Source: CALLMM01 sp964429855 (GTDB lineage: Bacteria > Armatimonadota > Chthonomonadetes > Chthonomonadales > CAJBBX01). From it: a stretch of 64,000 bases of DNA. The position numbers and the translations under genes are program-made. Location of the stretch: positions 1 to 64,000 of the forward strand of contig CAYSDM010000016.1 in assembly GCA_964429855.1 (NCBI GenBank), written 5' to 3'. Shown here piece by piece: positions 42,728 to 51,411 of the stretch. Each line of letters begins with the position of its first letter. Position 1 is the first letter of the stretch. The notes under the pieces are model-generated. The model searched no databases and was not told where the DNA came from. It saw only the letters and a program-made list of their open reading frames with translations.

Positions 42728-43729
42728 GAACATCTCGGCGGCGTGCCAGGTGTGAGGAAACGCCGCGCGCTGACGCGCCGCCTCCGACGACACCGGCTCC
42801 ATCCGCCAGTACTCCGCCTCCGAGCCGCTGCCTTCCCAGGTTAGCGGGAAAGCGTCTGCGCTGGCGGGCATGGGCGGCGGATCGCCGTAGAAGTGCGCCT
42901 CTGCCCAGGCAAGATAGGGATAGAGAAGGCTCTCCTCCCGGTTGAACTTCGGACCGGGAACATGCGCCTCCCGAAAGTCCATCCAGAAGAGCGCGCTGTA
43001 GGAGTCGTAGACCTCCGGGATCCGATAGGGATCGTCCAGCCCCAGAGCGCGCAGACCGAACTTCATCCACTTCGTCTGATAGACCGGATGATCGGCGTAG
43101 TCGCTCTTGCCCAGCAGATAGTTCTCTTTATGAAACGCCTGCGCCGCCTTCAGAATCTCCGCAACCAGCGGGTGATGACGGTCGGATACCCGCGAGATCA
43201 TATAGAGCGCCTGCCCTGGATTGTCCGCCTCGCTCATCCCTCCGTTGTTCCGATCAAACACTTTCCGCAATCCCTGAATCCATGCCTCCACCAGCCCCAG
43301 GTTGCCCGTCTTCTCAAAGCAGATCAGCATCATCGCGGCATCGCGATACCAGGGACGCGGATAGACCCACAGATTTGGCACCGGACCGAACGGCATCACG
43401 TTTACCAGCAGTTCGCCATGCAGCGCCCGTAGCAGCGCAGCATGAGGATGCCCCTCAAATCGCGGAAGACGCACCGGACACAGAGTCAGCGGCACGCGGT
43501 CATCCTGCTCCGCCAGCCAGACTCCAGATTCATCCTCCTCGATTCGCGTCTCGCCGATGGGCGTCTCCAGCGAGACCCGATACTCGCTCGGCTCGAACCG
43601 TTCGGCGACAACCTCCCATCGGCGCAGGCACTCGCCCGTCAGCGCATCTCGCAGCGCAGAATCCTGATAGAGCAGTTTTCGCCGATGTCCCATCCCGAAC
43701 AGCGCAAACCTCGGATTTGGTACGATCAT
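42713..43729 (-). CDS. Unknown protein, possible helical-barrel glycosidase-like fold
   Basis: A 338-residue protein without a signal peptide. Conserved-looking blocks include PNLWVYPRPWYRDAAMM, FEKTGNLGLVEAWI, KVFDRNNGGMSEADNPGQALYMI and PYLAWAEAHFYGDPPP. The Trp-Tyr-Arg-Asp and Glu-Ala-Asp-Asn-Pro-Gly motifs recall alpha/alpha-barrel glycosidases, but no family can be named. AGGA precedes the ATG at 43729. The same frame stays open a further 210 bases upstream (to TAA near 43938) with plausible codon use but no ATG, so the true start may be further up or the gene may be a fusion remnant. Third gene of the operon with the ADP-ribosylglycohydrolase. Confidence 0.6.
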   Translation of the reverse strand: MIVPNPRFALFGMGHRRKLLYQDSALRDALTGECLRRWEVVAERFEPSEYRVSLETPIGETRIEEDESGVWLAEQDDRVPLTLCPVRLPRFEGHPHAALLRALHGELLVNVMPFGPVPNLWVYPRPWYRDAAMMLICFEKTGNLGLVEAWIQGLRKVFDRNNGGMSEADNPGQALYMISRVSDRHHPLVAEILKAAQAFHKENYLLGKSDYADHPVYQTKWMKFGLRALGLDDPYRIPEVYDSYSALFWMDFREAHVPGPKFNREESLLYPYLAWAEAHFYGDPPPMPASADAFPLTWEGSGSEAEYWRMEPVSSEAARQRAAFPHTWHAAEMFLYYA

Positions 43730-43981
43730 GAACAATATCCTGAAACTTGCCTTCTCAGCAGGCAAGATACGAACATAGTCCGTCGCGTTACTGCGATCCG
43801 TATCGGGCAGATAGACCCGCAGCGACAACAGCCCGAAGTTGTCCTGCGGCGACTCACGGCAGCCCGCGCAGGCGGGTTGTACGCCGTTGTTGCCCGTGAA
43901 CTCAATTGCAGGGGCAGCAGACAGGGCCCTTTTTTACCTGCTGCCTATGGTGATCTTTTTCGCCGTGGTTCACCTGCGACT

Positions 43982-45322
43982 CTATGCGTGAACCTTTTCG
44001 ATGACCGCCAGAGAGTCGCGGGTCAGGTCGGCAAGTTTGACCTCATGATAGCCGACGACTCCGGTCTTGAGCGTATCGTGAATCTGCTCCGTCCAGACGG
44101 TCGGCAGCGCCTTTTTGCCCAGAACGACCCCGACCACGCTGCCGACGGTCGCCCCGTTGCAGTCGGTATCGAAACAGCCCTGCACCGCGCGGCAGATGGA
44201 ACGCCCGTAGTCCAGTTCGCCCCACAGCAGTCCGATGGCGACCAGCATGGCATTGGAGATGGTATGACACCAGTCGTGCGCCCGGTTTTCGTTCCATTTT
44301 CCGTGCAGACGCTCCAGCGCCTCATCGTAGGAGATTCCCTCTTGATGCCACGCCAGCACGGCGCGCACATCCTCCGCCAGACGGCATCGCTCCGGAATCT
44401 CTCCCAGTCCCGCCTGAATGATCGTCGGGGTGTCGTCCGTCACATAGGCCGCCGCCAGCATCGCCGCCACCCACATCTCCCCATAGATTCCGTTTTTTAC
44501 ATGACTGATACAGGCGTCTCGCCAGGCAAACTCCGCCGCAAGCTGCGGATCGCCCGGAGCCGCCCAGCCGAAGAAGTCTGCCCGTATCTGCGCCCCGATC
44601 CATTCCCGGTATGGATTGCGGAACGAAGCCGACAGCGGGGGCGGAAGCAGGTTGCAGAAGTTGCGATAGGCGACGCGCTCCGCCGTGCAGGTGTGCAGAA
44701 TCGGGATGTCGCTCATCCAGAAGTTCGCCACGTCGGTCGGGGTGAAGTCTCGCCCGTGCCGTTTCATGATTACCAGACCGCTCGTGGTATAGTTGGTATC
44801 GTCATCCTCCGGCATGAAGGAGACATCCTCCTTGAATGCCCAGGGGCGCAGGTTGTACTTCTCGCGCACCGCTTCCGGGACGCTGCGGCGGAAGTAGTCG
44901 CCGAGGGGCCAGCGACCGGACTCCTTCAGATAGCCCCACATCCGCTCGCGCCGCCAGCCCTCGACCGGCTTGCCTAACAGGCAGCCGCAGCAGCGACCGA
45001 GCCACGCGCCGTAGACCTTCTCCTCCAGCAGCACATCTCCGCCCGTCCAGCCGGGCAGATTCGGGCGATTCTGCGGACGAGCCGCCCGAATCCCCTCCAG
45101 ATCGGAAGGCTCATGATACGGATAGCCTTCCCGGATCGGCAACGTGATCGTGCGATCCAGAAGCGTCTGCGCCTGCGGCTGATTCCGCAGGTCTTCCAGA
45201 TCGAGCGCGCCTACCCGATCAAACTCCTCCTGCAGGCCGGCGAGATCGCGTCCCTCCTCCTCACACTGTCGGCGCTCCGTCTCCAGATCGGTCTTCGATA
45301 GATAGAGCCAGACATGCTTCAT
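43982..45322 (-). CDS. ADP-ribosylglycohydrolase family protein
   Basis: A 446-residue ADP-ribosylglycohydrolase/DraG-fold protein. After a ~95-residue N-terminal extension the catalytic core begins EKVYGAWLGRCCGCLLGKPVEGW, has DDDTNYTTSGL for the first metal-binding Asp cluster, then CFDTDCNGATVGSVVGVVLG for the second, the two binuclear-metal signatures of the family. Members remove ADP-ribose or hydrolyse related nucleoside linkages. Homologues of this longer type occur in carbohydrate loci, so the substrate may be a sugar or nucleoside. AAGGAG precedes the ATG. Twelve bases after the previous gene, so co-transcribed with it. Confidence 0.9.
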   Translation of the reverse strand: MKHVWLYLSKTDLETERRQCEEEGRDLAGLQEEFDRVGALDLEDLRNQPQAQTLLDRTITLPIREGYPYHEPSDLEGIRAARPQNRPNLPGWTGGDVLLEEKVYGAWLGRCCGCLLGKPVEGWRRERMWGYLKESGRWPLGDYFRRSVPEAVREKYNLRPWAFKEDVSFMPEDDDTNYTTSGLVIMKRHGRDFTPTDVANFWMSDIPILHTCTAERVAYRNFCNLLPPPLSASFRNPYREWIGAQIRADFFGWAAPGDPQLAAEFAWRDACISHVKNGIYGEMWVAAMLAAAYVTDDTPTIIQAGLGEIPERCRLAEDVRAVLAWHQEGISYDEALERLHGKWNENRAHDWCHTISNAMLVAIGLLWGELDYGRSICRAVQGCFDTDCNGATVGSVVGVVLGKKALPTVWTEQIHDTLKTGVVGYHEVKLADLTRDSLAVIEKVHA

Positions 45323-45333
45323 AGATATCTCCT

Positions 45334-46809
45334 TTACTCGCGGGCAGCGCGTTTAATCTGCGCCAGACGCTTCGCATTCTCGCCCCGTTTATAGTAGGAA
45401 TCGAGCGGGTAGCAGCCGGAGGGCAGTCCCTTGCGCGGCGCGGTGGTGCAGTCGCTGAAGGTGCGGCAGAGACGTTTCGTCTGGATCGGATTACCCTGCA
45501 GGATATCGCGGGGCAGTTCCGGATAGGCGAGAATCATCCGCCCCAGCCCCACAAAATCCGCCCAGCCCTCGCGCGCTACCCCCTGCGCCACATGGGGCAG
45601 AAACTCCTGAAGATAGGAGTAGGCGGTCCCGACGAACGTCATTTCGGGAAACATCTGTTTGAGATACCAGGTGACAAAGACCTGCCGCGCCACCCCGACC
45701 AGCGGATCTTCCGGAGGAAGGTAGCCGTCCGACGGAGGATAGAGCGCCGGACGCTGAATATGCGGATTGTAGTAGGGGCTGCCTGCCGTCAGGTTCACCA
45801 GCGAAATATCCAGGCTCTGCAGTATCTCCAGAAACTGGATCGTCTCCGTCAGATCGAGATCCGTCGGCTGCTCGGTATTCACCCCGAAGGCGTACCGATA
45901 GGGCATGCAGTCACAGTAGTTTTCGTAGAGGCCCGGACCGGGTCTGCCGGGCAGCGATTGATCGGGGTCGGGGCGGTAGGGAACCAGATCGAACGCGCTC
46001 AGGCGCACCGCTATGGGCAACCCCGGAGCTTCGGCGCGGATGGCAGCCGCCGTCTCCCGCAGAAACCGAGTCCGATTCTCCAGCGAGCCGCCAAAGTCGC
46101 CTTCACGGGTGAACGCGCTCAGAAACTCATGTCCCAGATAACCGTGACAGTGCTTGAGGTCCACAAAGTCAAAGCCCGCCGCCTGCGCCGTCTTTGCGGC
46201 GCGCGCGAAGTCGGCAATCAGAGCGCGGATATCCCCGTCGGCGAGAACCGGATAGTCGGCGGGAACGTTGAATTTGCGATCCAGAATCGGGTGATGGTAG
46301 AGGATCACCGGCTCCATCTTCTGCCCGTTGGGGCGACAGAACCGCCCGGAGTGCGTCAACTGCAGACCGATCAGCAGGTCTTCCGCGCTTCCCATCGCGG
46401 CGCGATGCGCCTCTGTCAGCGTCTCGCGCAGCCGGGTCAGGTCTTCGAGACTGTGCGCGTGCAGAAAGAGTTGATTCGGGTTAGCGCGCCCCTCATGGCG
46501 CACAGCGAACGCCTCTCCTCCCCAGATCAGCTTCGCGCCGCTCTCTCCGAATCGCCGCCACCGACGTAAAAGGCTCTCCGTCGGCCTGCCGTCCGGGGTG
46601 GCGTCCCATCCCTCCATCGGCTGAACCGCAAAGCGATTGCCCACTGCGCGCCCGAACACCACGCAGGGATGACTCAGCGGGGATTGGGGCGCGCAGAGCA
46701 GCGTCTCGTCACACGGTATCTCAATCCCCAGAGTCTCCAGATAGTCGCGAAAGGCGGACACGTTTTGCAGCGTCGCCAGTTTGATATAGTCCCCATCAGC
46801 CATAGTCAT
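45334..46809 (-). CDS. NADH:flavin oxidoreductase/old yellow enzyme family
   Basis: A 491-residue FMN-dependent barrel. HSGRFCRPNGQKMEP, FDFVDLKHCHGYLGHEFLSAFTREGDFGGSLENRTRFL (the classic HGYL..FLSP..N.R-like block) and a C-terminal GLGRMILAYPELPRDIL place it in the OYE/2,4-dienoyl-CoA reductase barrel family, without the second FeS/FAD half of the large enzymes. It probably reduces activated C=C or removes methyl groups from N-methylated compounds as in some trimethylamine/dimethylglycine relatives; which one is not determinable. First gene of a minus-strand operon with its own promoter at 46882-46910. Confidence 0.85.
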   Translation of the reverse strand: MTMADGDYIKLATLQNVSAFRDYLETLGIEIPCDETLLCAPQSPLSHPCVVFGRAVGNRFAVQPMEGWDATPDGRPTESLLRRWRRFGESGAKLIWGGEAFAVRHEGRANPNQLFLHAHSLEDLTRLRETLTEAHRAAMGSAEDLLIGLQLTHSGRFCRPNGQKMEPVILYHHPILDRKFNVPADYPVLADGDIRALIADFARAAKTAQAAGFDFVDLKHCHGYLGHEFLSAFTREGDFGGSLENRTRFLRETAAAIRAEAPGLPIAVRLSAFDLVPYRPDPDQSLPGRPGPGLYENYCDCMPYRYAFGVNTEQPTDLDLTETIQFLEILQSLDISLVNLTAGSPYYNPHIQRPALYPPSDGYLPPEDPLVGVARQVFVTWYLKQMFPEMTFVGTAYSYLQEFLPHVAQGVAREGWADFVGLGRMILAYPELPRDILQGNPIQTKRLCRTFSDCTTAPRKGLPSGCYPLDSYYKRGENAKRLAQIKRAARE

Positions 46810-46881
46810 CTCTCACTGTCTGATCGCGGTAGAACGCGCTCTTTTGACCCGATTCCCATCGCGGACACGCCGCTTACGATG

Positions 46882-46910
46882 AGTATACCCGTTGTGTCGC
46901 CGAATGACAG
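46882..46910 (-). promoter_or_regulatory. Promoter of the flavin oxidoreductase operon
   Basis: On the minus strand CTGTCA (46905-46910), 17-bp spacer, TATACT (46882-46887). It lies 73 bases before the oxidoreductase ATG and is divergent from the greA promoter about 70 bases away. Confidence 0.55.
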
Positions 46911-46978
46911 GAGAACGATTCTCTACAGGACTGCATGTAAAATACCGATCTATTGCGAGGGAAACGCCGATCCTGGCG

Positions 46979-47008
46979 TTGACAGGGTGAGAGGCGCTGT
47001 GGTATGGT
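46979..47008 (+). promoter_or_regulatory. Sigma-70-like promoter for greA
   Basis: TTGACA (46979-46984), an 18-bp spacer and TATGGT (47003-47008). It lies about 90 bases before the greA ATG. Confidence 0.55.
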
Positions 47009-47095
47009 ATGCGGATGAGTTTGAGATGAAGTGCGTCGGCGCAGGCTGCGCTGACCCGCCCTGCCGATAGACCTTCAAAGGAGTGAACACGCCGG

Positions 47096-47575
47096 ATGCC
47101 GGAGGAGATTATCCTGACGGAGAGCAGTTACCGTCAATTGCAGCAGGAGTTGGAGTACCTGAAAACGGTAAAGCGCGCAGAGATCGCCGAGGCGCTGAGA
47201 AAAGCGCGCGCGTATGGCGATCTTTCCGAAAACTTCGAGTATCAGGCGGCGCGGCGCGATCAGGGCATTCTCAACGGACGCATCGCCGAAATGGAACACA
47301 CGCTGGAGGTTGCCCGCATTGTTCCCGATGATACGGAATCGGGAGAAGGCGGCGCGGCGCTTGGTTCGGTGGTGATGGTGCGCGATCTGGACTCGGAAGA
47401 CGAGTGGGAGTATACGCTGGTGGACAGAGTTCAGGCAGACCCGATCAACGACCGCATTTCGGTGCAGTCTCCGGTCGGGCAGGCGCTGCTGAATAAAAAA
47501 GTGGGAGAGATTGTCGAAATTCAAGTACCCTCCGGAAAAGCCCGCTACGAAATACTGGGGATTCGGCGCGAATAG
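47096..47575 (+). CDS. greA: Transcription elongation factor GreA
   Basis: A 159-residue Gre factor. The N-terminal coiled coil (residues 8-75) reads AEIAEALRKARAYGDLSENFEYQAARRDQ with the acidic tip Asp-Leu-Ser-Glu-Asn needed to stimulate RNA cleavage by stalled polymerase; the C-terminal FKBP-like domain ends VGQALLNKKVGEIVEIQVP. It rescues backtracked RNA polymerase. AAAGGAG precedes the ATG region. Ends just before a GC-rich hairpin. Confidence 0.96.
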   Translation: MPEEIILTESSYRQLQQELEYLKTVKRAEIAEALRKARAYGDLSENFEYQAARRDQGILNGRIAEMEHTLEVARIVPDDTESGEGGAALGSVVMVRDLDSEDEWEYTLVDRVQADPINDRISVQSPVGQALLNKKVGEIVEIQVPSGKARYEILGIRRE

Positions 47576-47591
47576 CGCCGAAAATAAAGAA

Positions 47592-47624
47592 GCGGCGGCA
47601 GTCAGGAACGCCTGCTGCCGCCGC
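47592..47624 (+). terminator. Stem-loop after greA
   Basis: GCGGCGGCAG (47592-47601) pairs with CTGCCGCCGC (47615-47624). No T-run follows, so it is a weak or Rho-assisted terminator. Confidence 0.5.
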
Positions 47625-47637
47625 CTGCTAACAAGGA

Positions 47638-47853
47638 CTAGCGACTCTCCCAGAAGCCGACCATCTTTGCGGATCGGCCCAGTGACTCGTGAAACGATAC
47701 TACTCGGGAACAAGTGACGCCCTGTAGCTTTTCGGAGGTCAATCCGCGCATCGTTCCTTTTGCGATAGGCGAAGGGTAACAGGGCGCTTCCGGAACTATC
47801 GCCATTTCATTGTTACTCTTAGCAGCACGACAAAACAGGAATGATGTCTTCAC
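47638..47853 (-). CDS. Small hypothetical protein (71 aa)
   Basis: A GTG-started frame with GGAG four bases upstream encodes 71 residues, beginning MKTSFLFCRAAKSNN and ending RSAKMVGFWESR. The composition is not like the neighbours and no family is recognised. It may be a real small gene between greA and the coiled-coil protein, or chance. Confidence is low. Confidence 0.35.
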   Translation of the reverse strand: MKTSFLFCRAAKSNNEMAIVPEAPCYPSPIAKGTMRGLTSEKLQGVTCSRVVSFHESLGRSAKMVGFWESR

Positions 47854-47955
47854 AATCTCCTCAGTTCACTTATATTGCAAATACCATGCCAAATGTTCCG
47901 TATGTAGACATTACCGGGATTTTTTTCTTTTTGTGAGCAATTTAGAGTTTATCTG

Positions 47956-48576
47956 ATGACCGAAACGCGCCCGGATGCCCTCACAGAACTGGTTCGGATT
48001 CTTCGCGAGCAGCTTACGCGCAAGGATGAGCGAATCGCCAATCTGGAGACCCTGCTCAAAGAGGCAAACCTGCGACTGGAGGAGCAGCAGCGTCTGCTGG
48101 AGTATCTGCTTGGCAAAGAGAACCCTCTGCCCGCAGCGCCCAAAGCCGCGCAACAGCCCCTGCCCGCGTACCGAAATGCGCCGCCCGTCCCTCCAACCTC
48201 CCCCCCTGCAGCGCCTTCAGAGGCAGTCGCCCCGGAGCCGCCCGTCTCGTCCTCCCCGCCGCAAGAGACCGGGTGTTCCGCCGCGCCAACGCAAGAGACC
48301 GGGTGTTCCGCCGCGCCAACGCAAGAGCGCCCGCCGATCCCCATCTCTGCTCTGATCTCCCCGATCCCCGGCATGGGCGAAATGATCCAGGCGACGGCGG
48401 AGCAGGTGATCTCCGCCGCGCAGAGCAAAGAGGAAGAGTCTTGCGCCGACGGCGAAGAGAAGCGCGAAATCACGGCGCGTTTCCAGCGCGACCAACTCCG
48501 CAAAGGGCACCGGGAGCATGAGGCGCGTAACCGCGGTCTCTGGCGCAGGCTTTTCTCGCGCTCGGAGCCGGAATAA
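47956..48576 (+). CDS. Coiled-coil/proline-rich hypothetical protein
   Basis: A 206-residue protein. Residues about 8-55 are a leucine-heptad coiled coil (ELVRILREQLTRKDERIANL and onward), followed by a Pro/Ala-rich linker with two exact QETGCSAAPT repeats, a short hydrophobic segment (PISALISPIPGMGEMIQ) and a basic C-terminus (RNRGLWRRLFSRSEPE). No family recognised. The coiled coil suggests oligomerisation, for example in a DNA-binding or replication-type protein. The repeats are a 30-bp DNA tandem duplication. No close ribosome site is seen before the ATG. Confidence 0.5.
   Translation: MTETRPDALTELVRILREQLTRKDERIANLETLLKEANLRLEEQQRLLEYLLGKENPLPAAPKAAQQPLPAYRNAPPVPPTSPPAAPSEAVAPEPPVSSSPPQETGCSAAPTQETGCSAAPTQERPPIPISALISPIPGMGEMIQATAEQVISAAQSKEEESCADGEEKREITARFQRDQLRKGHREHEARNRGLWRRLFSRSEPE
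48261..48327. repeat. 30-bp tandem repeat (2.2 copies) in a coding region
   Basis: 48261-48290 is repeated exactly at 48291-48320, with seven further bases of a third copy. In frame it encodes QETGCSAAPT twice. Confidence 0.95.
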
Positions 48577-49176
48577 AACTCACCGCCAGGCTCCTTTTAC
48601 CACGCATACTCCCCGACACCGCTCTCATTCCACTAATCCTTGGCCAGTCGCCCCACAACACAGTCTCGCTGGAACTACCGGGAGAACTGCGCCAGCCGAA
48701 TGGCGGCTCCTCCAGCCCCGACCTCTATCCCCGAATGCCTGCAAACCCCCTTCGGGACGAGTTCCTGTCCCCAAACCGCTCCTTCTCCGAAAAAATCAAG
48801 TAGATATGACTGCCATCTTTTGTAACAAATAAATCGAAAATGGTGGTTATAATTTTAGTAGTGAATCATACGGCGGTCTCGCGCACGGGGAGAATGCGGA
48901 TGCCTCTCTATCCGCTCGGATATGTCTCCTCTAATCCGACGTTCAGAGGCGAAAAGACCGCTGCAGCACATCTACAAACCAACTGTTACTGATATCTTTC
49001 CGCTCGTTACGTGACAACCGACTGAACACAGCCCTGCTGTCCGCCGGGAAGCCTGCGCCTCTCCATCTGGCTGCCGACGACACCCTTCAGGCCGCTCGCC
49101 ACGCTACACCGGAAACGCCATCGGTCACACATTCGGATCCCGCCCTGTCGTTCGAATGCCTTTAGGAGACCGTACC
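48577..49176. other. 600-base region with no recognised gene
   Basis: An accessory-looking gap that is visibly richer in A and T around 48780-48870. A TATAAT hexamer at 48848-48853 has no matching -35 at normal spacing. A 32-codon frame from about 48896 is preceded by GGGGAGA but has no recognisable product. Nothing else stands out. Confidence 0.5.
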
Positions 49177-49452
49177 ATGACGGAGAATAGAGATTCTCAA
49201 CGCAACACGGTGTTTCAACTCAAAGGAAGTGACTGTCGCTACTGCAGTTCGCCCGCCACGGAACTGACCCACTACCTCCCGCCGGACGAAGGAGGCACGG
49301 AAGAGATCGCCAATCTGGAACCGACCTGCGACGCCTGCCGCGCTGCTAAAGACGACCATGTGCCGCACCCCTGGACCGGACATCCCTACAAACGCTGGTG
49401 GATTCCCGGTCACCCGATGAATCCCAGATGCCGGGACTACTACGGCATTTAA
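49177..49452 (+). CDS. HNH-like zinc-finger small protein
   Basis: A 91-residue protein with Cys-X2-Cys (SDCRYCSSPATELTHYLPP), then Gly-Gly-x4-Ile-x-Asn-Leu (DEGGTEEIANLEP) and a second Cys-X2-Cys (CDACRAAKDD). This is the HNH/McrA beta-beta-alpha arrangement: two zinc knuckles around the H-x-x-P-x-x-x-G-G motif. The expected His doublets are only partly present (Thr-His-Tyr in THYLPP), so nuclease activity is uncertain. AGGAGA lies seven bases before ATG 49177. A small DNA-binding role is as likely as cleavage. Confidence 0.65.
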   Translation: MTENRDSQRNTVFQLKGSDCRYCSSPATELTHYLPPDEGGTEEIANLEPTCDACRAAKDDHVPHPWTGHPYKRWWIPGHPMNPRCRDYYGI

Positions 49453-49489
49453 CAGACAGGAAATGCTCTGGGATGCTCGTGTGGATGCA

Positions 49490-49518
49490 TTGCCAGGCGG
49501 CCACGTTCCTGTTACAAT
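49490..49518 (+). promoter_or_regulatory. Promoter of the DUF5666-like gene
   Basis: TTGCCA (49490-49495), 17-bp spacer, TACAAT (49513-49518) with an extended TGT before the -10. It lies about 57 bases before ATG 49575. Confidence 0.7.
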
Positions 49519-49574
49519 AAGGTCACTTCAGGCGATTATCGCCATCTTGATTTCCGATATCTGGAGGCGTTCTC

Positions 49575-50465
49575 ATGAGGCACAAGATCGCTCTGTGGAT
49601 ACTCTGCCTTTTGCCTGCATGCCCGATCCCCGGCGACGCCCAGACGACCCGCGCTCCCGCCCGCCCCGCCAACGTTCAGACGGGAACCCTCGTCTCCATA
49701 GATGCGGCGACGGCGACGCTCGCTCTCAAACCACGCGCCGGCGCGCAGATCCTCTATCGCTTAACCGAGAAGACCCGGTTCCTGCGCGAGAAACGGGCGG
49801 TGACCGCCGCCGATTTCAAACCCGGCGAGGTGGTCGTCGTGCGCTTTCGGAAAAGCAGCGTCGGTCCGGCAAGCCTCTATGATGTCGCGGATAAAGTCAG
49901 TTGGGACTGGCTGACTCGCGTGCGCCGTGAAACCACCCGCGTCACCATTCTGGAGATCACCGACGATTCTCTGCGGGCGTCGGAAGGCTCCGATAACGCC
50001 CCGCTCGACTATCGCATCACCGATAAGACGCTCTGGGCAAGGGGAGGACAGCCCGCCTCTGCCGCTGACTTTAAGACCGGCGAGACGGTCTATATCGCGC
50101 CCCGTCTGCTGCCGGGCGGCGGACTGATGGCGACGGCGGTCTCTGACCTCGCCGAGATGACGGCGCGGTTGAAAGAGCGCACCCGCTCAAGCGTCTCCGG
50201 CACGGTGAAAGCCTGCGATCCGGCAAAACGCACCCTCTCCCTGCGCTCCGTCGCCGGAGATGAGAGGGATTTTTCCATGGCGGACGACTGTCTGGTGCGC
50301 CTTGCCTCCCGCGATGTTCCCCTGACCAGCCTGCGCGCCGGTCAGAGCGTTACCCTTCACCTGAAGCGCGATGAGGAGGGAGAGCAGATCATCACCCGCA
50401 TCACCATTCACCCCGTAAAGGGAAAGCCGAAAGTCGAGACGGCTCCCCGCAAACCGCCCCGCTGA
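49575..50465 (+). CDS. Secreted beta-strand-repeat protein (DUF5666-like)
   Basis: A 296-residue exported protein with a signal peptide at residues 5-23. The mature part is built of repeats of about 70 residues, each reading G-x-V/L-x-S-I-D..T.TL.LK followed by FLREKRAVTAADFKPGEVVVVR-type segments, as in OB-like DUF5666 proteins. Three to four such units can be seen (about 35-95, 110-175, 200-265). Function in the envelope is unknown. GGAGGCG is well placed before the ATG, with a clear promoter. No partner genes recognised. Confidence 0.6.
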   Translation: MRHKIALWILCLLPACPIPGDAQTTRAPARPANVQTGTLVSIDAATATLALKPRAGAQILYRLTEKTRFLREKRAVTAADFKPGEVVVVRFRKSSVGPASLYDVADKVSWDWLTRVRRETTRVTILEITDDSLRASEGSDNAPLDYRITDKTLWARGGQPASAADFKTGETVYIAPRLLPGGGLMATAVSDLAEMTARLKERTRSSVSGTVKACDPAKRTLSLRSVAGDERDFSMADDCLVRLASRDVPLTSLRAGQSVTLHLKRDEEGEQIITRITIHPVKGKPKVETAPRKPPR

Positions 50466-50496
50466 TCCCCTTGCAGGGGAGCGGCTTTCCCGGCTT

Positions 50497-51411
50497 GTGA
50501 ACGACAGTAAGATGCCTTTAGAGCAGCCTGACATCCATGTGAACCTCGTGCGGCAGATGGTCGCCGCACAGTTCCCTCAATGGGCAAGCCTGCCCATTAC
50601 GCCGGTAGAGCCGGGCGGATGGGACAACAGAACCTTTCGTCTGGGCGACCGCATGAGCGTGCGCCTGCCGAGCGCAGAGAGGTATGTTCCGCAGGTCGAG
50701 AAGGAGCATCGCTGGCTGCCGAAACTCGCTCCCCTCCTGCCGCTGCCTGTTCCCGTTCCACTCGCAAGAGGCGCGCCTTATGGCGGCTATCCCTGGCGCT
50801 GGTCTATCTACTCCTGGCTCCCGGGCGAAGCCGCCGCCGTCGAACGCATCGCGGAACTATCTGCCTTTGCCGTCTCGCTGGCGCAGTTCCTCAACTCCCT
50901 TCAACAGATCGATCCCGCCGATGGTCCGGTCGCTGGCCCGCACTGCTTCTATCGCGGCGCGCCGCTGACTGTGTACGACGCCGAGACCCGCCATGCGCTC
51001 GCAGCCCTGGGGAACACGATGGACGCCGAAGCGGCCCGGACTGTATGGGAAACCGCCCTTCAGGCGCAGTGGCAGGGACCGCCGGTCTGGTTTCATGGCG
51101 ACATCGCTGCGGGGAACCTGCTCGTCAACAACGGACGCCTCAGCGCCGTGATTGATTTCGGGAGCTGCGGCGTGGGCGATCCCGCCTGCGATACGACCAT
51201 TGCCTGGACGCTTCTATCCGGCGAGAGCCGGGAGGCGTTTCGCGCGACTCTGCAGGCGGATAGATTAACCTGGGCGCGCGGGCGCGGCTGGGCTTTGTGG
51301 AAAGCGTTGATAACGCTGACGGCAAACATTCACACGAATCCCGCCAGGGCGGAAGAAGCCCGGCAGGTCATCGCGGAGGTCCTTGCCGATCACAGACAGA
51401 GTGGAGCCTGA
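50497..51411 (+). CDS. Aminoglycoside phosphotransferase-family kinase
   Basis: A 304-residue APH/choline-kinase-fold protein. VEPGGWDNRTFRLGDRMSVRLP opens the nucleotide lobe, EKEHRWLPKLAP follows, and the catalytic loop WFHGDIAAGNLLV (HGDxxxxN) and metal motif VIDFGSCGVGDPACD are intact. Members phosphorylate aminoglycosides or small metabolites; close relatives lie in many environmental genomes and are not proven resistance factors. The start is either GTG 50497 or ATG 50512; neither has a strong ribosome site. Follows the DUF5666-like gene by about 30 bases. Confidence 0.85.
   Translation: MNDSKMPLEQPDIHVNLVRQMVAAQFPQWASLPITPVEPGGWDNRTFRLGDRMSVRLPSAERYVPQVEKEHRWLPKLAPLLPLPVPVPLARGAPYGGYPWRWSIYSWLPGEAAAVERIAELSAFAVSLAQFLNSLQQIDPADGPVAGPHCFYRGAPLTVYDAETRHALAALGNTMDAEAARTVWETALQAQWQGPPVWFHGDIAAGNLLVNNGRLSAVIDFGSCGVGDPACDTTIAWTLLSGESREAFRATLQADRLTWARGRGWALWKALITLTANIHTNPARAEEARQVIAEVLADHRQSGA

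Noticed and set aside
43442..44977. Plus-strand frame of 511 codons opposite the ADP-ribosylglycohydrolase
   Set aside because: Antisense shadow; the minus strand has the family's two metal motifs.
48261..48327. Direct repeats as a possible CRISPR fragment
   Set aside because: Only two adjacent exact copies with no spacers, in frame within a coding region.
50497..51411. Antibiotic resistance gene (aminoglycoside phosphotransferase)
   Set aside because: The fold and catalytic motifs are there, but the family also holds many metabolic kinases and nothing nearby suggests a resistance cassette.
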